Positions 60,028 through 64,000 of a DNA stretch of 64,000 bases are shown in pieces (position 1 is the first letter of the stretch; each line of letters begins with the position of its first letter). The notes beneath the pieces were generated by a model. That model searched no databases, was not told the origin of the DNA, and saw only the letters and a program-made list of their open reading frames with translations. The DNA is from an uncultured Candidatus Melainabacteria bacterium (GTDB lineage: Bacteria; Cyanobacteriota; Vampirovibrionia; Gastranaerophilales; Gastranaerophilaceae), in assembly GCA_934667125.1 (NCBI GenBank), contig CAKULF010000001.1:248001-312000 (forward strand), in the 5' to 3' direction. Made by a program: the position numbers and the translations under genes.

Positions 60028-60103
60028 TGGTGGGCGTTGAGAGGCTCGAACTCCCGACATCCTCCTTGTAAGGGAGGCGCTCTACCAACTGAGCTAAACG
60101 CCC
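60028..60103 (-). tRNA. tRNA-Val (TAC)
   Basis: A 76-base minus-strand cloverleaf with encoded CCA. The acceptor stem is GGGCGTT/AACGCCC, the D-arm AGCTCAGTTGGTAGAGC, the anticodon loop CTTACAA carries TAC, and the T-arm is GAGTTCGAGCCTC. Confidence 0.96.
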
Positions 60104-60157
60104 ATATGCTACGTTGGTTTTAAGCCCTTCAGCAATATCTATCTTATAATATCAATT

Positions 60158-61972
60158 TTATTTGTCAAGCATTTTTTCTTCTTTTTTAAATTGCATATTA
60201 TATAAATTTTTATAAGCACCGTTTTCAATAGCTAAAAGCTCTTCGTGCGTGCCTGTTTCAACAATTTTTCCCTCATTAATTACAACAATTTTATCTGCAT
60301 TGAAAATAGTTGAAAGCCTATGCGCAATAACAAAAACTGTCCTGTTTTTCATCAAATTATCAAGTGCTTTTTGAACAATTTTTTCTGATTTATTATCAAG
60401 CGCAGACGTTGCTTCATCCAACAACACAATAGGCGCGTCTTTAATCATAGCTCTTGCTATTGCTACACGCTGTTTTTGACCGCCCGACAATGAAGTTCCG
60501 TTTTCAGATATAACCGTATCAAGCCCATCTTCAAGGGAATTTATCAGTTCATCCAAATGGGAAGCTTTAATTACTTCATCCAACTCATGCTCAGTTGCAG
60601 CAGGGTTTGCAAGCATGATATTCTCTTTAATTGAGCCTGAAAACAAGAAATTATCTTGAAAAACTTGAGAAATTGAATCTCTTAAAGAATTTAGTTTGAA
60701 ATCTTTAATATTTATATCATCAAAATAAATTCCACCTTTATTAACATCGTAAAACCTTGGCAAAAGATTAACTATCGTTGATTTTCCACCGCCTGAATTT
60801 CCGACAAGCGCAATTGTTTGACCTTTTTGAACTGTTAAATTGATGTCATGCAATATTTCTTTATCTTCTTCATAAGAAAATGAAATATTTTTAAATTCGA
60901 TTGTATTTGGTGAAGTTGTTAATTCTTTTTTGCCGTCATCTTTAATTCTTGAATTGAAGCCAAATAACTCAAACACACGGCTTATTGCAACGAAAATATT
61001 TTGAATATTTGTTAAATCATTTCCAAGAGTTTTGATTGGTTTATAAAGCAATAATAATGATGTAATAAAGCTTGCAAAGCTTCCTGTGGTTAATCTTCCG
61101 GCTAAAATTAATTTGTTTCCGATTAACATTACAAATGCAATGCCTAAACTTGCTATAATATACATTATAGGCGACAACCAGCCAACTCTTTTTGTTAGAG
61201 AAATTTGTAAATTGAATGTTTTTTTGATTAAATCTTTAACTTTTAAATATTCTTTTTCTTGAAGATTATAGCCCGCTATGACTTTATTTCCCGTGTAAGT
61301 TTCGTTAAATGTTGTTGTAATGTCGCCTCCTACAACGGTTGTAGCGTTTGAAACTTTTTTAATTTTCTTTCTTAAAAGTGCCATCGGAACAAAAGCGCAA
61401 ACAAGAACAATAACGCCAACAACAGCCAATTCCCAAGAAGTGTATAACAACACGCAAACAAGTCCAAGAGCGCTGGTGAATGCGGTTGTAAGGTTTTTAA
61501 TACTTGAAATTAATTGACGAGCAGCTAACTCAGGGTCGTTTAAAAATCTTGAAATAACAAGCCCTGAAGAGTTTTCATCAAAAAATTGAGAATCTAAATA
61601 AACAAGTTTTTTATATAAATCAACTTTAATTTTATTTGAAATTGTTAAGCTAATCCAATCCGTAAAATATGTGTTTAAATATTTTAAAATGCCTTGAAAG
61701 GCAGCAAACAAAACAATCCCCGGAGGAATTATAACAGATAAAACATCACGAGTTAGAGTGTAGTTAAAATATGTTAAAGTATTGCCATTAACAACAACGT
61801 CTATATAAGGTTTTAGGGCAAATGCCGTCACACCATCCAATAGCCCTAATGGAATAGCCAAAAAGAAAGTTACAACTATTCTAAATAAAACAGGTTTAAT
61901 ATATGGAAACATTTTCCTCATCAAATCGCCATAATTAAAAGCATTATCTGTTTTTATATTGCTTAATTTCAT
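60158..61972 (-). CDS. MsbA-like lipid/LPS ABC exporter
   Basis: A 604-residue half-transporter. Six helices (about 28-310) precede an ATPase domain. Walker A is VGNSGGGKSTIVNLLPRFYD, the Q-loop is SQVFQDNFLFSGSI, the signature is GTSLSGGQKQRVAIARAM and Walker B is IVLLDEATSALDN, with the switch His in FVIAHRLSTIF. As a homodimer it would flip a lipid or lipid-linked glycan. The similarity to MsbA fits the LPS-type genes in this window, though multidrug exporters share this layout. It is a single gene. Confidence 0.88.
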   Translation of the reverse strand: MKLSNIKTDNAFNYGDLMRKMFPYIKPVLFRIVVTFFLAIPLGLLDGVTAFALKPYIDVVVNGNTLTYFNYTLTRDVLSVIIPPGIVLFAAFQGILKYLNTYFTDWISLTISNKIKVDLYKKLVYLDSQFFDENSSGLVISRFLNDPELAARQLISSIKNLTTAFTSALGLVCVLLYTSWELAVVGVIVLVCAFVPMALLRKKIKKVSNATTVVGGDITTTFNETYTGNKVIAGYNLQEKEYLKVKDLIKKTFNLQISLTKRVGWLSPIMYIIASLGIAFVMLIGNKLILAGRLTTGSFASFITSLLLLYKPIKTLGNDLTNIQNIFVAISRVFELFGFNSRIKDDGKKELTTSPNTIEFKNISFSYEEDKEILHDINLTVQKGQTIALVGNSGGGKSTIVNLLPRFYDVNKGGIYFDDINIKDFKLNSLRDSISQVFQDNFLFSGSIKENIMLANPAATEHELDEVIKASHLDELINSLEDGLDTVISENGTSLSGGQKQRVAIARAMIKDAPIVLLDEATSALDNKSEKIVQKALDNLMKNRTVFVIAHRLSTIFNADKIVVINEGKIVETGTHEELLAIENGAYKNLYNMQFKKEEKMLDK

Positions 61973-62041
61973 AAATTTTCCTCCGTTTAGATAATTATTT
62001 CATAAAAAATTAATATATGCAAAAACGCTAAAATTATGTAA

Positions 62042-62047
62042 TATAAT
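62042..62047 (+). promoter_or_regulatory. -10 box just before the TPR gene, probably leaderless
   Basis: TATAAT at 62042-62047 ends seven bases before the ATG at 62055. The -35 region is weak (TGCAAA near 62018). No ribosome-binding site lies between, so initiation on a leaderless message is likely. Confidence 0.4.
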
Positions 62048-62054
62048 ATGATTG

Positions 62055-62447
62055 ATGGAAGAAATATTAAATGAATATAATTTAATAATTAAAAACAAAA
62101 TTTCTTTAGGAAACTTCAATTCCGCAATTGCAAGTATTCAAAAGCTTTTAAACTATGCGCCCAAGACGGATTTTGGCTATTATTATCTTGGGGTTTGCAA
62201 TTTTGCACTTGAAAAATACAAGCAATCCATCACGGATTATGCTCAAGCTATCAAACTAAACCCAACAAACGCTAAAGCGTATTTTAATCTTGGAGTTAGT
62301 TATTATATGCTAAAATACAATGATTATGCTTTAATTAATATTGGAAAAGCTTTGTTTTTGTTTTCAAAAGCAAAAGAACTTGATAAAAAAGAAAGATGTA
62401 TAGAGGCTTTAAGGCTGATAGAAAGCGATAATGAACTTGGAATTTAA
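62055..62447 (+). CDS. TPR-repeat protein
   Basis: The start is the second codon of a TTG-ATG pair, ATG at 62055 (130 residues). Two clear tetratricopeptide repeats, FGYYYLGVCNFALEKYKQSI and AKAYFNLGVSYYMLKYNDYA, lie near 37-110, flanked by half-repeats. There is no signal peptide. TPR units bind partner proteins. The gene overlaps the histidine kinase by 17 bases, so the two are likely translated together and the TPR may be part of that signalling path. Confidence 0.8.
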   Translation: MEEILNEYNLIIKNKISLGNFNSAIASIQKLLNYAPKTDFGYYYLGVCNFALEKYKQSITDYAQAIKLNPTNAKAYFNLGVSYYMLKYNDYALINIGKALFLFSKAKELDKKERCIEALRLIESDNELGI

Positions 62448-63420
62448 AATTATATTAACGATTTTTATATTTTTTGAAATTATTTTAATATTTTTTGTTC
62501 TTTTTTGTCTTATAAAATATTTAAGATATCGCTTGAAATACAATAAAATCAACAAGTTTCTTTATAATTATCTTTCAAAAATAACCTCTGCCCGCTATGG
62601 CAACTTAAATATTAAAATTGGAAAAGGGGTAAACAGCCTAACCAGACAGCTTTCTAACAATACAAACGCTCTTTTTGAAAGCATAATTGATAGAGATAAA
62701 ATGATTAGCGAATATATTGAAAAAGAACATCAACACCAAAATATTCAAAAAGATTTTATTACGAGTTTGGCTCATGACCTTAAAGTTCCAATAATCGCAC
62801 AGGACAATACTTATGACTTGTTTTTAAATAACAGTTTTGGAGAAATTTCAGCTAATCAAAAACAAGTGATTAAGAATTTAAAAATTTCAAATAATGACCT
62901 GAAAAATCTTGTAATTAATTTATTGGACATTCAAAAACTTGATATAGAAGATTTTGTGCTTGAAAAGGAAAATCTTGATTTAATTCAATTTATAAAGTCA
63001 GTAATTGAGCAAAATCAAAGCATTTTGACGATTAAAAATAAAAAAATCGAATTTATATATAATGATAATTCAATTTTTTATAACTTCGATAAAATGCTAT
63101 TTAAAAGGCTTTTGAATAATTTAATTGCAAATGCTATTTATTATGGCAAAAACTCCTCTCTTATCACAATTAAATTAAATAAAACCGCCAAAAACATTGA
63201 AATATCAGTGATTGACGAGGGTGACGGAATTAAAGAAGAAGATATAAATAAGATTTTTAAAAAGTATTATTCTAATTCCAAAAAATATTCAAATCTTGGC
63301 ATTGGATTGGGCTTATATATAGCAAACAAGATAGTTTTAGCCCATGACGGAAAAATAAGCGCAAAAAATAACACTCCAAAAGGAGCGATTTTTAAAATAT
63401 CACTTCCTTTACAATCTTAA
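62431..63420 (+). CDS. Membrane histidine kinase
   Basis: A 329-residue sensor kinase with one N-terminal membrane helix (about 7-30), a short juxtamembrane region and no periplasmic sensor. The H-box is KDFITSLAHDLKVPI near 110; the N-box is NNLIANAIYYG near 230; G1 is DEGDGI and G2 GIGLGLYIA, so the ATPase is complete. The phospho-His should pass to a response regulator; none is adjacent. The regulators at 24278, 24949 and 26725 are candidates, but their partners cannot be told from sequence. Because the TPR gene overlaps its start, input may come through protein contact. Confidence 0.92.
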   Translation: MNLEFKIILTIFIFFEIILIFFVLFCLIKYLRYRLKYNKINKFLYNYLSKITSARYGNLNIKIGKGVNSLTRQLSNNTNALFESIIDRDKMISEYIEKEHQHQNIQKDFITSLAHDLKVPIIAQDNTYDLFLNNSFGEISANQKQVIKNLKISNNDLKNLVINLLDIQKLDIEDFVLEKENLDLIQFIKSVIEQNQSILTIKNKKIEFIYNDNSIFYNFDKMLFKRLLNNLIANAIYYGKNSSLITIKLNKTAKNIEISVIDEGDGIKEEDINKIFKKYYSNSKKYSNLGIGLGLYIANKIVLAHDGKISAKNNTPKGAIFKISLPLQS

Positions 63421-63489
63421 TCAAATTTCCCATTTTTTGAAAAATATAGTAAAATAAACTCGTTAGTTAGGTTCAACGAGGGGAATCGG

Positions 63490-64000
63490 ATGTCAAAAAG
63501 CAACAAGGAAAACGTTTTAAGCTTTTTAAAAAATCAAACAGATAAATTTCAAGACACAATTGCTTTAGGGATGAGAAATAAATATGGCTGGTCAGAGTTC
63601 ACCTATCAAGGTTTAGCACTGATGAGCAGAAAAATTGCTTCATATTTAATCAACGAATTAAACGTTAAAAAAGAAGAAAAAATAGCCATAATTTCTGAAT
63701 CAAAAGTTGAATTTGGCGCAGTATTTTTTGGCTCAATCATTGCAGGAACAACCCTTATCCCTCTTGATATCAAGCTAACAAAGCATGAAATAGCTTCGAT
63801 TATGTCGAATTGCGAACCGACGATTGTTTTTGTTTCTAAAAAATATTTTGAAACAGCAATAGACATTCAAAAACAAATCCCATCAATCAAGAACATTATT
63901 TTAATTGATGATGTGGATTATCCGCCATATCAAAATATTTATAAATTACCTGATAACGCAGAAGCGCATTTTCGCCACAGAAGCCTGAATTCAACCGCTT
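63490..64000 (+). CDS. AMP-binding enzyme (acyl-CoA synthetase type), 3' end outside window
   Basis: ATG at 63490 with GAGGGG seven bases upstream opens a frame that runs to the right edge, about 170 codons. KYGWSEFTYQGLALMSRKIA, KKEEKIAIISESKVEFGAVF, then FGSIIAGTTLIPLDIKLTKH, are the N-terminal blocks of ANL-superfamily adenylating enzymes (long-chain acyl-CoA or acyl-ACP synthetases). The P-loop that would prove activity lies outside. The final substrate cannot be set. Confidence 0.85.
   Translation, partial: MSKSNKENVLSFLKNQTDKFQDTIALGMRNKYGWSEFTYQGLALMSRKIASYLINELNVKKEEKIAIISESKVEFGAVFFGSIIAGTTLIPLDIKLTKHEIASIMSNCEPTIVFVSKKYFETAIDIQKQIPSIKNIILIDDVDYPPYQNIYKLPDNAEAHFRHRSLNSTA

Overview
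This AT-rich window reads as chromosome of a non-photosynthetic relative of Cyanobacteria (Melainabacteria/Vampirovibrionia, most likely gut Gastranaerophilales). Three things support this. The RNA polymerase beta' gene is split into rpoC1 and rpoC2, and rpoC2 carries a very large insertion in the trigger loop, as in Cyanobacteria. An OmpR-type regulator at 26725-27474 closely resembles cyanobacterial RpaB/Ycf27. Prepilin-like proteins carry the A|FTLAE or G|FSLVE processing site. LPS-type genes (heptosyltransferase, MsbA-like exporter) indicate a diderm cell. No photosynthesis gene is visible. The lineage call is inference from recognised families; no search was run.

Layout. 1-2840 (minus): end of a surface-glycan block (methyltransferase, class V aminotransferase, CDP-glycerol-type transferase). 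2841-6037: a large Cys-rich pilin-like protein with three tandem domains, bracketed by two copies of a ~70 bp promoter region, the second of which appears to drive rpoB. 6038-15004: rpoB-rpoC1-rpoC2. 15076-28232: mutS, manC, rmlD, an ABC peptide-binding protein, an M48-like protein, pyrG, gatC, two LuxR-type response regulators, a pentapeptide-repeat protein, rpaB with an M14 peptidase, and an unknown coiled-coil protein. 28380-35454: radical SAM protein, secA, a DUF262 nuclease-like gene, initiator tRNA-Met and a small PQ-loop-like membrane protein.

35455-36669 is a gene-free, palindrome-rich block. It contains a ~700 bp segment bounded by ~87 bp inverted repeats; related fragments recur at 54460-54740. 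36670-37930: CDF cation transporter and an XRE regulator. 38163-47900 (plus): a compact, overlapping glycan operon (polytopic membrane protein, UbiA-type prenyltransferase, GT8-GT4 fusion, GT9, GT8, pyruvyl transferase, remnant of a short-chain dehydrogenase, and a GNAT-PIG-L fusion). It probably works with manC, rmlD and the MsbA-like exporter to build and modify the outer-surface glycan.

47926-48796: a decayed phage antirepressor (BRO-N) gene beside tRNA-Glu. 48804-53635 (minus): unknowns, a C_GCAxxG_C_C protein, the dgkA-ybeY-pgpH cluster and a small regulator. 53703-54918: a second prepilin-like gene, a MITE-like element and a 51-residue membrane peptide. 54919-64000: gcvPB with an amino-acid symporter, a degenerate calcineurin-like protein, purine nucleoside phosphorylase, an RpoZ-like protein, tRNA-Val, an MsbA-like ABC transporter, a TPR protein coupled to a histidine kinase, and the start of an AMP-binding enzyme.

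The most unusual signals are the triple-domain pilin gene with its duplicated promoter, the palindrome-nested repeat elements, the GNAT-PIG-L fusion, and several genes whose -10 box sits so close to the start codon that the mRNA should be leaderless. I see no CRISPR array and no intact insertion sequence or prophage.
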